From positions 1,116,001-1,180,000 of the forward strand of contig JAUKPH010000027.1 in the NCBI GenBank assembly GCA_030549335.1: a stretch of DNA of 64,000 nucleotides, given 5' to 3'. Under the pieces are notes generated by a model. The model did no database searches, was not told where the DNA came from, and saw only the letters and a list, made by a program, of their open reading frames with translations. Position 1 is the first letter of the stretch. The number at the start of each line of letters is the position of its first letter. The translations under genes were made by a program, and so were the position numbers. Source of the DNA: Pontederia crassipes. Taxonomy: Eukaryota > Streptophyta > Magnoliopsida > Commelinales > Pontederiaceae. Positions 50,245 to 61,500 of the stretch are shown piece after piece.

Positions 50245-50980
50245 CTGCATTTAACTACTAGGCTATCTATATAATTTAAATGTAAAATAATAATAAAATT
50301 CTGGATTAGCATCGGACGATGGATGCAACCTGGTTACAGACAAACTTGATGTAATATCTGAACGATGTATGTACCAAGGAACATATTTGCTTTTTATTAT
50401 GTAAAATAAAGTTGAACTTTTTATTTTGGAAGTCGCGTAGCTTTAGCTTTATAGAGTGCCTAAGTAGGTTCACAAGTATCAAACAGCTTTAAGTTCATCC
50501 TCAGAATAATTCCATGTAATTCGAGGTGATGCATAAAAACAAAATCATCATAACGATCAAACATTTAACGCTCGGACAAAAAATTTACAGCAGTCGTCAG
50601 GCACATTATGGCTGAGATTTTGGGAGGAGATGGCCAGCTCGATCTGCAGATGCCATCAATATGCTGCAGAAAACTTACATCCACAGTAATAATCACGATC
50701 ACATGTCCACACAAAATTGCTCTGCTCTGCTCTGCTCTCGAAAGAAAACAACAATAAAAATGCACAACTTTTTACCACTACATCACCATTCAACCCCATT
50801 CGAACGGCAACAAAATTACAGAGTTCAAAATCCCTTTTGACCATCGTCTTGGCTCGAATGGTCAGCAGAGACACCCAAAACTTGTGGACCCGACGACACA
50901 CACCAAAGTTATTTAAAATCAGGAAGAAAAGGTAACGCCCAAGAATTCGCTTCTATTCTACATCGGGGACACGTGACCCG
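50245..50980. other. Intergenic DNA and 3'UTR of the LRR kinase gene
   Basis: 50245-50550 is AT-rich without features; about 50560-50982 is likely the 3'UTR and flank of the minus-strand kinase gene. No other gene seen. Confidence 0.45.
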
Positions 50981-50982
50981 CT

Positions 50983-53103
50983 TCACCGGGGGGTGGACCC
51001 GCCAACGCGGTCCAGGGACTCGACCACGGCTCGCATCCGAGGCCTCATCTCCGGGTCGGGCTCGGTGCACCCGAGCGTCACGTGGAAGACGGCGAGCACC
51101 TCCTTCTTGGCGTGCACCTCGTGGAGCAGCGCCGGGTCCACCACCTCCGACAGCGGCCGCTCCTCCTTGAACGCCACCCGAACCCACCCCTCGAGCTCCG
51201 CCTCCGCCGGCCGCCCCGTCACCACCTCCATTGCCAGTACCCCGAAGGCGTACACGTCCGCCCTCTGCGTCGGCGCCGGCGCCTGTGCCGGCCCCTGCCC
51301 CTGTCCCTGCCATCCACCGCCGCCCAGCCGCAGCTCCGGCGCCAGGTAACCCGTTGCGCCGTTCACCTGCGCGGCGCTGCCAGCCGAACCCCGGGAGCCC
51401 GCGGCGTGCGCAGCGCCCAGCTTCTTCGACGAGGAATGTGTCAGCTTCTGGGTGCCGGCGATGAGGCGGGCGACGCCGAAGCCGGAGATGTAGGGCTGGA
51501 GGTCGTCGTCAAGGAGTATCTTGGTGGACCTGATGCTACCGTGGGCGTACTTCCTCCCCGGACTACACTCGTGGATGTAGGCCAAGCCACGGGCAACGCC
51601 CTGGATGATGGCCAGCCTCGCTGCCCAGGGGAGCCCCGGCGCCGTGGGGTTCAGCGGTCCACCTGCGAGATTTCTAGGGAGTTTAGCGTCTGAGCAAAGA
51701 GCTTGAGCGGCATGGACGAGGGCGAGGATGAAAAATGCGGGGGGCTTACCGTGGAGTGCAGCGTGGAGAGTGCCATTGGGGATGTAGTCGTAGATGAGGA
51801 GCCGCTCGTCCGGGGCGTAGTAGTAGGCAAGGAGGCGGACCACGTTCGGGTGCTTCGCCCGGCCAATGATGATTGCCTCGGACTCGAACGCCCTGCGCCG
51901 ACGCCACTCGTCGCCGCCTCCAACGGTCGCGCCGCCGTCCCCATCTCCGTCATCGGCCTCGCTGAGGCGACGCACCGCCACGGCAGAGCCCCGGCCGACT
52001 ACCACCTTGTAGACGATGCCGCTCCGACTCTTCCCCACTACGTACGCTGACGCCCGGAGCAGTTCCTCCATCTCGAGGCCGAACTCTTCATCAACTGCCG
52101 CAAAGATCTCCGAAGCATGTCCTTCCCGTCGATCGTCCCACGCCAGGACAATGGGCAATCCGCCCTTCTCCTTGGACGGCTTGCCGTCCACAGAAGCGGC
52201 ACGCCGCCGCCGGAACTGCCACTGCAACGCGAGAATGGAGACAAGAGCAGCCAAGACGACGCCGGCGAGGATCATGATCGTCGCCGCAGGCTTCCCTCGC
52301 TTTACGCTCGCCATCTGCTTGCCGGAAGTTGTTGAGGAAGGGTTCAAGGTTAGGTTCGAGTTCGGCTCGGGGAGTTTAGGCTCTTGTTTCGCACCAGGAC
52401 ACGGGTTCTTTAGCGGGAAGCCGCAAAGACCTGGGTTTCCGGCAAAGGCAGTTGGGCCCTGGTTCAGTAACGATCCCACCTGCGGGATCTCGCCGGAGAG
52501 GTTGTTCAGCCGGAGATCGAGGCTCACTGTCACCGGAATGCTGCCGAACTCCGACGGGATGGAGCCAGAAAGAAGGTTGCAGGACAGGTTGAGAACACCA
52601 GCAAGGTGCGGGAGACCCGCGACGGCAGGAGGAAGGGAACCATTCAAGTGGTTGGATGAGAGGTCCAGGTGGGAGAGAGCGGCCATTTCTCCGATCTCCG
52701 ACGGAATGGGACCGGACAGGCGGTTACGGGAGAGGTCGAGGGTCGCGAGTCTCCCGAGCTTGGCCACTGCAGAGGGAATGGGACCAGCGAAGCGGTTACC
52801 TGGGAGCGAGAGCGTTTGGAGGTCGGAGAGCAGGGAGAGCTCGGAGGGGAGGTAGCCAGCAAGCGCGCGATTCGGGAGAGCGAGTGAGGCAACGCGGCCC
52901 TCGCGGCAGGTGACGCCGAGCCAGGAGCAGGGGCTTGCGTCGGTGTCGAGCCAACCGGCGAGTGCGTCCGTCGGGTCAGCTGTGACAGCCAACTTGAGGG
53001 CGAGTAGCGAAAGCCCGTCCGTCGTCAAGGCGGCTGCCCCGGAAAAGAGGACGACGAGGAGGAGGGAGACTGCGGCTGCATCAACTCCGGAAACTCCCGA
53101 CAT
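50983..53103 (-). CDS. LRR receptor-like pseudokinase (LRR-III-type, At4g34220/At4g37250-like)
   Basis: Plasma-membrane receptor-like protein. Two exons: 53103-51750 and 51662-50983, with an 87-bp GT-AG intron, giving 677 aa (706 if unspliced). Signal peptide residues 1-25; LRRNT domain with CSWLGVTC at 59-66; about six LRRs at 70-225; paired-cysteine cap CGFPLKNPC; TM helix about 274-294; juxtamembrane; kinase domain about 350-670. Catalytic motifs are degenerate: the VAIK position reads VAVRRL, HRD is replaced by HGS (492-494, YAHGSIRSTKILL) and DFG by GFG (512-514). This pattern is known in 'probably inactive' LRR-III kinases, so a scaffold or co-receptor role is inferred. Exons are very GC-rich, unlike the flanks. 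No frame lesion is seen. Confidence 0.94.
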   Translation of the reverse strand: MSGVSGVDAAAVSLLLVVLFSGAAALTTDGLSLLALKLAVTADPTDALAGWLDTDASPCSWLGVTCREGRVASLALPNRALAGYLPSELSLLSDLQTLSLPGNRFAGPIPSAVAKLGRLATLDLSRNRLSGPIPSEIGEMAALSHLDLSSNHLNGSLPPAVAGLPHLAGVLNLSCNLLSGSIPSEFGSIPVTVSLDLRLNNLSGEIPQVGSLLNQGPTAFAGNPGLCGFPLKNPCPGAKQEPKLPEPNSNLTLNPSSTTSGKQMASVKRGKPAATIMILAGVVLAALVSILALQWQFRRRRAASVDGKPSKEKGGLPIVLAWDDRREGHASEIFAAVDEEFGLEMEELLRASAYVVGKSRSGIVYKVVVGRGSAVAVRRLSEADDGDGDGGATVGGGDEWRRRRAFESEAIIIGRAKHPNVVRLLAYYYAPDERLLIYDYIPNGTLHAALHGKPPAFFILALVHAAQALCSDAKLPRNLAGGPLNPTAPGLPWAARLAIIQGVARGLAYIHECSPGRKYAHGSIRSTKILLDDDLQPYISGFGVARLIAGTQKLTHSSSKKLGAAHAAGSRGSAGSAAQVNGATGYLAPELRLGGGGWQGQGQGPAQAPAPTQRADVYAFGVLAMEVVTGRPAEAELEGWVRVAFKEERPLSEVVDPALLHEVHAKKEVLAVFHVTLGCTEPDPEMRPRMRAVVESLDRVGGSTPR

Positions 53104-53237
53104 TGTTCACCTCAATCTCTTCACGGGAAGATGCACCTCTGGTAGGTCACAACGACGGCTACGGAGGCACCATGGATGCAACGAGGGGTTGCAGAGTGGA
53201 GTGGTAGAAGGTGGGAGACGAGCGAAGGTGGCGGAGG
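53104..53237 (-). other. 5'UTR or proximal promoter of the LRR kinase gene
   Basis: Only about 135 bp of G/C-rich DNA separate the start codon from the MITE-like sequence at 53238. No TATA box is seen on the minus strand in this interval, so the start site may lie in or beyond the element. Confidence 0.4.
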
Positions 53238-53515
53238 TTTAGCCCCTGTTTGGATCGAGGGGAAAGGGTGTTAAAAGAGGGGAAGGGAAGGAAAATTATT
53301 AGTTTTCTTTGTTTGGATTGTCATTTGCAAATAAACGAGAGAAAATGGATGGGAAATTCTCCCCAAAAAACGGAGTGGGTTTATTACGTGCAATTACTTA
53401 TTTATCCTTTTTAAATGATTTTAAAAAAATTATAAAAAAATATAATTGTCCATTCACTTACTCATTAAGTTTTTTCCTTCCTCTATATTTTTTTTTCCTT
53501 ACCAAACGAAGTAAA
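53238..53515. mobile_element. MITE-like element upstream of the LRR kinase gene
   Basis: Left end AGCCCCTGTTTGGATCGAGG and right end CCTTACCAAACGAAG are imperfect inverted repeats of the common plant CTGTTTGG type, with an AT-rich non-coding centre. No clear target duplication was found. Confidence 0.45.
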
Positions 53516-54400
53516 AATTTTCTCGCCTTAGGAATAAAAAAGAAAGAGGAGGTTTTTGCCTTAGATGAAGCGACGGTAACAGATATCATTTTTGTACGAA
53601 GTCCTCGTGATCTATTGCATCGGACGGACTAAAATGGCTGAAAATAAGGACAAGATGGTCAAGAAAATATTAGTGTTTTTTGAAATGATGGAGTCGTCCT
53701 CGACATCGGGAAGCGAGTCGTTAAATTTTATTATTGTTTTGATTTGTTTTCTAAAAAAGAAACATCTTTTTATTTGTGTCGCTTTTATTCTTTTTTATTT
53801 TCTTAGAGGCGAACGCCTGCGAATTTAAATAAGGGCCCCAAAAAACAATTTTTTCAAACAGGACTTGGCGATAGCGAACGCACGTGGCGCCGGTCCCGTT
53901 AGGCCAACTTGAGCGTCCACGTGGCTGCTGAGGTACGGCGTATTCACCCTGCTCCCTTCGATCTGCCGAGCCGCCCTTATTTTGCCACGTCATTGGGTAA
54001 AGCTAACATACGATGTTCCGGGGTCTTATCTTATGGCTATCTCTTTTTTTATTAATTCGTCGAAGAGCGGAAAAATAAATAAATAAGAGATGTCATAACT
54101 CACTTGAGATTTTAAATCAATATTATTTTTGCTTGGTACGATTAACTAATAATAAACTTTAATGAAGGTGAAACCGTCTCATGCGGCATAGCACTTGTAT
54201 ACAATTTTTTCATTTCACATTAATGTGAAAATATACGACTTTTGAATATTTTATATAAATTTCAAATTTAATAGTATGTGAAGACGGTTCATACTTTATA
54301 TCATATTATAATATAATAGTGCATTCGTATGTCCGGGGCACGTCAAGTTATCTTATCATGTATTTTCTTTTTCAACTCACTTTTGTACTTAGTTTATTTT
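53516..54400. other. Upstream flank of the LRR kinase gene
   Basis: 53865-54000 is a GC-rich block with two ACGTGG core motifs (CACGTGGC at 53881 and CCACGTGGC at about 53917), G-box/ABRE-like sites that could be distal regulatory elements of the kinase gene. The rest is AT-rich. No gene seen. Confidence 0.4.
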
Positions 54401-54860
54401 CTAGGTATGGTGGTGGCAGTTTTATAATTTGCACTCCAAAAAAGTGCACCCCGGAGATGATCCTCCACACCACACGTCGCAAATCTACCACCCGAAACGG
54501 TGGTATAGTAGGGGAGACCCGCTAGTCCTCCCCCGAAGCGTTGTAATCATTCATATTTACTCAACAAAGATTTCAAGCTTCCCTAAATCTAGCATCGTGC
54601 CTCAAGCGTGAGACGGACAACCCACAAAAGAGCGTCCCAAAGCGATCGAGCGTTGTGCCGAGATGCCCGTTTGTTCATAAACGCCTCCACCGAAGAAGCG
54701 TCTGCTCGGGATCGTGCGTCCCAAAAGTTGTGGCATACAAAAAGTGGCATAAGCAAGCTTCCGTAAAGCGCTCAAAAGAGCTTGCCTAGACGTTGGACAC
54801 GTCTAGACGCCGCACGGGTCGATCGAGCGAAAAACGATCCCGTGACATACGCTCTCTTCC
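54400..54860. other. GC-rich unidentified block
   Basis: About 450 bp of GC-richer, non-coding DNA with repeated GAGCGT/AAGCGT/CGATCGAGCG phrases and short inverted pairs (GACGTTGGACACGTC, GATCGAGCGAAAAACGATC). It resembles retrotransposon leader or LTR DNA but no family is recognised. Confidence 0.3.
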
Positions 54861-55710
54861 TTTTTAGCAGAATATATATGTGATCTACTGACAAAAAAAT
54901 ATGTGATATATATAATGTTAAAAATGTGTGCTACATGCACAAAATGCGGATTGGATCATTCGATGTAGTTGGTCATTTATTATTCAACTCGTTCAAACTT
55001 AATTTGTCGACTATTGATAAAAGAACTTACTAGCAACATCTTTGCCTTCATAATATAGTATTAGTGGATTAGTCCTTTTGTAGTTAGTTGGTTTAGTATG
55101 ATACTTTTCAAAGATAATGACAAGCTATATAAATAATGTAAGCATGCCGTGTCTTGTTCTTTTGTAAAAAATATATAGACATGGGATATCTATGTAACAA
55201 AGTCAGCAGAGAAAAATGTAGCATAGCAGTAAAATATATATAGCGTCTTCTTCTAAGTCCATTTGTAGGTTGCCTGCCTTGTTTGTATCTACGTGTACTG
55301 CTGAAAGAGTAGTACTGTAGATATTGCAAAAGCTGTTTTTGTTATGTTTTGTTTGGACATACAAGATTTCCACTGTTGAATGCAGAAGCAGCTAGTGATA
55401 TATGATAAATGCTATAAAATATTATGATGTAAATAGCATGTGGCTGCTCATTACGAATTAGAGAGCGAGTCAGGTAAATAAGAAGGTGACAAGGGACCTC
55501 TCTAAAGAAGGGGGAATTAAATGAATGGTCCCAGAGGCAGAGAGAGAGAGCGCGCAGATGATGAGTTAGTTGCATCTGCCCATCTGCAATTTAAAGTTGC
55601 ACAAACTCCTCTGCTCCGAGTCCGCATGCATCATCATCGTCAATTTTTTTAAAAAATAAATAAAGTTGAGGATTAATTGATGTGTTAAATGATGCATGAC
55701 TCATTTCGTG
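54861..55710. other. AT-rich intergenic DNA
   Basis: Nothing coding is recognised on either strand; a short GA run (AGAGAGAGAG) sits near 55539. Confidence 0.4.
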
Positions 55711-55711
55711 T

Positions 55712-55940
55712 TTAAGTAAGAGTAAAGATCGACTTAAACTTTGTCTATATTTTATAATCGGTCCCAAATCCGAATAAATGAAGAAGGTTGTGTTAGGCCC
55801 CGACAGTCAGCATAAAATTCTGTCGAATCTTATGAACATGGATCAACGATTAATAGAACGGAATGACGTCGTATGATCCATGTAGCCGATCCCACCTAAT
55901 GGGATAAGGCTTTGTTGTTGTTGTGTTGTTGTTGTTTGAG
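55712..55940 (+). mobile_element. RTE-type non-LTR retrotransposon 3' end
   Basis: The 3' tail of an RTE-class LINE: AAGAAGGTTGTGTTAGGCCC, then the TGTAGCCGATCCCACC block, GGGATAAGGCTTTG and a (TTG)n tail at 55911-55939. This tail is typical of plant RTE elements. The coding region is absent: a 5'-truncated insertion, as usual for LINEs. Confidence 0.8.
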
Positions 55941-57118
55941 TAAAATATTTTTTGGAAACCAAATCACATTTTTTGTTAAAACAAATCATGTTTGATTAAA
56001 AAAGAATATAATTTGAAAGTATAATATTTATAAACAAAAATATTCTATTATAAATAGTTAATATTTATTATAATAATAATAATGAAAATATAATAATGTA
56101 TGGAGAAATAATAAAGAAATATGATTGAAAAAATGAGATAAGACGGAAAGAATGTATATTTTAATTGTTAGATTAAAAATGATGATTTCATAATTTTTAA
56201 GGTGATTTTTTAAAAAAATGAGATTTGACTTATTTATATGTTTCTATATTTTGAGAATATCACAATATTCTGTCATTTAATTTTAAAATAAACGGTTCCT
56301 ACGTAAAATCATTTTATTTTATATGAATAAGATGAATTCCCTATTTTATATCTTCTTTCATACCTATCTATGTTGGTCAACTCGAATGTATTCTTTTCTT
56401 GATTGACGTTTTAATGGGAAACTTAGAGAAATTTGATGTCTTTGCATCATATATCATTCATTATTCTAAATATGGTTAAATCTGGTATCTCACTATTTAA
56501 CTCTCAATTGTACTTTGAAAAGTAAATCTTAACAATGGCACTTGAACCTTATTATTATTCTTTTATAAATAGACAATTCTTAATTAGTTATTTATTTCAA
56601 TCACAATCCTCTAAATATGATAATTGAATTTCCTATTAAAATATTAAGTCAATGAGTTCGTTCCATGGTAAAACATAATGACATTATTAGGAAGATGGTA
56701 TCCTTTAAATATGATCTTACGAAAAAAATAATTATATAATGCTCTATTTGTATTTTTTTCTTAAAAATATTAGAACATAGATTTTATATTTTGGTTTTAT
56801 TTTTTGATAAGAACAAACCATACTTAATGCTGACTGCTGAAAAAGTTCTTAAGTGTGATATGAATAGTCATGTATCTCAAAAGGATTTAATAATGGTGTT
56901 CGTTTTTTTATTCATCAAATAAAATATAAGGATGAGAGTAAATTTCCTTAAACAGAAATAAATCAAATATCTCTCGTAGATTTAATATGATAATTAAAAA
57001 ATAAATGGGATACAGTTTCCTCGAGGAAGATGTTCATTTTATCCATCTTCAAAAGGACAATGAGAGTGTCTGTCTCTTTTTTTCCATGAGACAAAAAATG
57101 TATATGAATCAAATTAAG
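55941..57118. other. AT-rich intergenic DNA
   Basis: No gene, RNA or well-defined repeat recognised. Confidence 0.4.
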
Positions 57119-57388
57119 GGCCTGTTTGGTTTCGGGTTCAAGGATGGAATAAAGTCTTAATCGTCGGAATATCGCCAAACACGAGCTGGATTAGGATTAA
57201 GAGGAGACAATCATCGCACGGTTTACGATGGATGTTTAATCCTGTCGGACCACTATTTTTGCTGTAATCCCTCGCTTTTCTATTCTTCATTTTTGCTGGA
57301 TTAAAAAATTATTATCGTAATCCATTATTTTTCACGAGTTACGTAACTCTCCCCCTAGATTACCTATTCTACAACCAAACAACGCCGA
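57119..57388. mobile_element. MITE with GGGCCTGTTTGGTT termini
   Basis: About 270 bp bounded by GGGCCTGTTTGGTT on the left and AACCAAACAACGCC on the right (inverted), non-coding, with internal GGATTA/TAATCC inverted pairs. The target duplication is not clear. Confidence 0.7.
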
Positions 57389-57623
57389 GTTCTTAAATGA
57401 AAATAGATTAAATATAATTCATAAAATTATTTAAGTATAGACATATGTCTAACTATTTTCTACTATGATCACGTAACATAGTTGTAAGAGTGTAAGAAAA
57501 GAAGCAAAAGGAAGGGTTTGGAACTGCCTTCGGCGGAGGGAAAAGGTCTTATTTTAGGAGGGGATAAGTCCCCCCCCCCCCCCACCTTATCAAATAGAAA
57601 AATAATTTAAATTAGTATAACTA

Positions 57624-59807
57624 AAGTATAACGCCCCCAAATCGATCAACGTCATGTGAAGATTAATCTTAGAATGTTACAAGTGTTATGAAATTAGTCA
57701 TCAAATTGATCATATCTTAGTCAAAACTAGAGACATATCAGCAAGAGAAAGAATAAAATAAAGAAGGATTGTGAAAAAATAACATTAATTGTGGAAGTTC
57801 AAAAATGGTAACATCATCCCTGAATAAATATCATAAAGTCTATATTATGAGTTCATAAATGCGGAAAAAAATAAATAGGTAAATAGACTCTATAGATCAT
57901 GTGCTTTATAGCTGTCTGAGCATTGTGACAGCACGCCAACTCAACATCATTATTGACCTGATCTTATGAAAATCAAACACAGGAGATGAGATCCTCTTGT
58001 AAACTTTACAGTCTAGTGGAGAACCAATAAGAATATACAACGCATAATTTTAAATAGCATAAATTAGTAATGATGACAATTACTTATGTTGATTTGAAAA
58101 TTGAGCATGAAGTCATCATAAATCATGAATAAGGAGAAATCAATAGATAATCAAAACCAGTGAGATCACATGATACATGACGGGCTTAGAATTAATAGTA
58201 GATTTAATAATCAAAACATAAATTATAAAGATAACTTGACTTGATGTTCATGCTTGTTTTATTTATCCATACTTCTTAATCTTGAATCATACTTAAAAAT
58301 CAAGTGACTCTAGGTGCCTTTAAATTCTTGGAGTAAGCCGAACGAAACGATACAGGGAGCGACCATTATCTTGAGGCAAGGATGATCAAACCATGACCAA
58401 GGGAGCGACCCTTATCTTGAGGCACTTGGCATAGGCTAGCAACCCATTATTTATCTTTTATATTCACTTATTAATCACTTTAGAATCTTGATATTCGTTA
58501 TTCATCGTAATGTGGGAACGATTGGGTCAATAGGAGAGTGAAACATCATATGAGTTCATATCTCGAATCATTAATAGATCATGTGAAATCATATAACATT
58601 AATTCAGGCATCATCGTGATAAATCAAGCAAGAACATATGGCATTCAGATAAGAGTCACGAATTAGTAGAAAACATAGTAATCAGTCTTGGGATGCTATG
58701 ACCTGAGTCGAGTATAGGGTGACCCGGGCCAGGTTCATAGCTTGGACTCGGGACGATCTAGTTCAGCAAGGAGCGATCCAGACAGGGTTAAATAACACGT
58801 GGGTTGGGTTTTGGATCAGTCGACCGATTCTATTGAGCGTAACTGGCCGAGAGCGGTCGATCAATTCAGTGAATCGATCGATCGATTTTATGACTGACTA
58901 ATTTCGTCGAGTTCGTTCGGCCAAGTAATGAGCACGAGCGTGAAAGCGGGGTAGCACGGACGTGAAAAGCAAGGTTTACAAGCGTGAAAGCGGAGTTCAC
59001 GGGCGTGAAAAGCGAAGTTCACGGGCGTGAAGGCGGAGTTCATGGGCGTGAAAGCATGAACCCGGGCCGAGTTCTTAAGAATTCGGGTCGGATTCTTGTA
59101 TTTTCCAACATGTCGAAAGTTTTAAAATTAGACAACCGATAAATCTATGAATACATATAAGATGCAAACATAACAAGAGATAAAACATGGATTCAATTAC
59201 TATATACACTACAGTCAATCCTTGTAGATCAAGCACGAATAATGAGATTTCTACATACAATAGATCCTAATAAAAATAATCATAACACAGAAACAAACAT
59301 GAGATCCATTCTTAAATCATCTTCTTCATATTATTCTTGAACAGAGCATCAACATATCTTAGTAAGTTCATGATTTCATCTATTCAGAGTCATGCAAGGT
59401 GATTTTGAATTCACCCACCTTGTTTCGCATTTGATCCTTACTTTGATTCACTGAAAACTGTCGCATCCTCCCTGTCCTCTCTGCGCCCCTTCCTCCTCTG
59501 GCTGGTCATCTCCTGCATGCATGGAGATTTCAGAGTCGGTAAAGGGTAAGGTCGAAACCAATAGGGTTCGTGGTGGCAAGAAAAGGAAGAACGACGAAGG
59601 TCGTTACCTGAGATGTCTCGAACATGTGTGAGGTGTTCAGAGGCTAAAAAGATAGATCACAACGAGGTTTTATGGGAGAGTGGAAGTTTTCCACTTCAAA
59701 ATGTAATTGCCATTTGATTTCCTTTACAAATTATCCGGAGTTTTTTTATTTTCCTCAACCAGCTGGCCGTTTTATTTACTGCATTTATTTTTTTTTGGGT
59801 GTTACAC
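57624..59807 (-). mobile_element. Possible solo LTR of a gypsy-type element
   Basis: On the minus strand the segment begins TGTAACACCC (59807-59798) and ends GGGGGCGTTATA near 57624, close to a TG...CA palindromic pair of the kind seen in gypsy LTRs. It is non-coding throughout, with a TTACTAAGATATG motif on the minus strand near 59360. It contains the minisatellite at 58930-59065. A convincing 5-bp duplication is lacking, so the left edge is uncertain. Confidence 0.4.
58930..59065. repeat. 21-22-bp minisatellite, six copies
   Basis: Repeats of GGGCGTGAAAGCGGAGTTCA and variants (ACGAGCGTG, ACGGACGTG, CAAGCGTG, CGGGCGTG twice, TGGGCGTG) run head to tail. Confidence 0.9.
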
Positions 59808-59837
59808 AAGGAGTCAAGGGACAGAGAATGTAGGTCA

Positions 59838-60011
59838 AGATGTTAGGTAGAGTATCATTAAAATGAATTTTATTTCTCTCTTCTCTCATTATTTTATTGC
59901 ATTGTTTTTTGTGTGAATCATATTTTAATTTGTATTAGTTGTTTTTTCTTATCATTTTTTAATTAAGTAGCAATTGATCTCCTTACCTCTGGATGTCTTC
60001 TTATTCTACAT
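59838..60011 (+). mobile_element. Probable short copia 5' LTR
   Basis: Starts TGTTAGGTAGAG and ends TTATTCTACA immediately before a primer-binding-like site. Only about 174 bp, so it may be shortened. The 3' LTR is not seen. Confidence 0.45.
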
Positions 60012-60026
60012 TTGATATCAAAGCTC
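60012..60026 (+). promoter_or_regulatory. Primer-binding-like site of the copia element
   Basis: TTTGATATCAAAGCTCC resembles TGGTATCAGAGCC, the initiator-methionine tRNA complement used by many plant copia elements. Confidence 0.45.
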
Positions 60027-60059
60027 CGATAGGTCCGATTTTGAATATTTAACAATATT

Positions 60060-61500
60060 TGAGTTTTATAGTATCAACAAGTTTAGTCTAGGTAAATGAC
60101 AATCTACCATTTCTGAATTTCAATGCTTCTAAATTACCTATTAAAATATTCATATGAAATCATATGTTTTTTATTGATTATGTAATTTAGGATATTGATT
60201 TTTTTTACATTGACTCATTACAAAAATGAAAGGATTTTAATCAAATCAACCTAGAAGGTAAAAAATATATTATAGTTTTTATTTTATCCAATTTAATCAA
60301 ATTTCAATTCACAAAATGCCTTATGAGACTTGTAGTAAGTTTAGATCACTCATAATTACACCAACCAATGTTAGTTGGCGCAACTATTGCATCTCAAGTG
60401 GTTTGACAAATGTTAATAATCTGGAGATTGATTCTTGGAGCCACTAATTTGATTAGGAATATGCATATTTATGTCTCTTCTTTTCGACTCCGTATCAGCT
60501 ACTAGAGTTTTGAATATCGGAGGGCCCCGTAGATTTAGATTGGTATAAAGAAAACTGCACGGATAAAGTGGAACAATATAAATATACTAAATAATTAATA
60601 TGATTATTTTTGCATGCTTGATGATGGATCTATTATTGATATGGTTGTTAGATTTAATAATATCATTAACATATTAACCTCTTTGAGTGAGCTAAAGACA
60701 AAAGATGAAAAAATTTCTGACGTTCTTATATTTTATATGGTGCACAAAGAGTACCACGATCAAAGAGAAATACTTAAATAAATTAGAGTTTAATAAGTTA
60801 ATTGATTCTCTCCTCAACTATGAGCTTGGCATAAAAAAGGTTCAAAAGGTCACCAAGAGGTCACTTAATGCAAAAAGAAAACATTGATGTTGAAATATGG
60901 CAAAAGTTTAGTAAAGTTCAGGGTAGAAAAAATTAATAAATACTTGAAGATTGTTAAACAAGGAGAAATAAGACTATAAAAAATATATATCACTAATGAT
61001 ATTCAAAAGGATGATAGGAAGGTTATCTTGGAGATAATGTTAAAGAAAAAAATTAGTATAGGTAATGTCAATAAGGATGAATAGAATTTTTTTTTAAAAA
61101 AAAAGTTTTGGCTAGTTTATAATCTTAAATATAATATCCCTAACATTAGCCAACTTTGTGTCAAAAAAAATTATTCGATTAAATGTGAAAAATACAAATA
61201 CTTGGTTATAAATGAACTTGGTAATGTCTTGTGTATGAGATTTATACATAATAATATTTATAAATTTAATTTTGAGCATTTTTATAGCAACACTTACTTA
61301 AGTCTATTGTATAATGATGTTTATTTATGACATATGAGATTTGGACATGTTAACTTCAAATTATTACATATAATTTTCAAGAATGAAGTTATTAGAAGAT
61401 TAGATTATCTAAGATTAAATATGAAAAGAATCACACTTGTGACTGTTGTCTTTAAATCTAAATGAATTATCAGCCAAGTAGAAAATTACTCTTACATATG
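60060..61500 (+). mobile_element. Ty1/copia relic (gag, protease, pre-integrase)
   Basis: Frames with stops and deletions follow copia order. KIFI-xx-MFFIDYVI (about 60150) resembles the gag start. DSWSH-like protease (IDSWSH where IDSGAS is expected) is near 60430. The gag UBN2-type segment KEKYLNKLEFNKLIDSLLNY plus ELGIKKVQKVTKRSL lies at 60755-60870. The pre-integrase block MRFGHVNFKLLHIIFKNEVI lies at 61338-61400. The protease-like piece lies before the gag segment, so parts are rearranged. Non-functional. Confidence 0.7.

Noticed and set aside
51082-52855. Long plus-strand frames (203 and 279 codons) across the LRR kinase gene
   Set aside because: Antisense shadows of the GC-rich kinase exons, with no homology.
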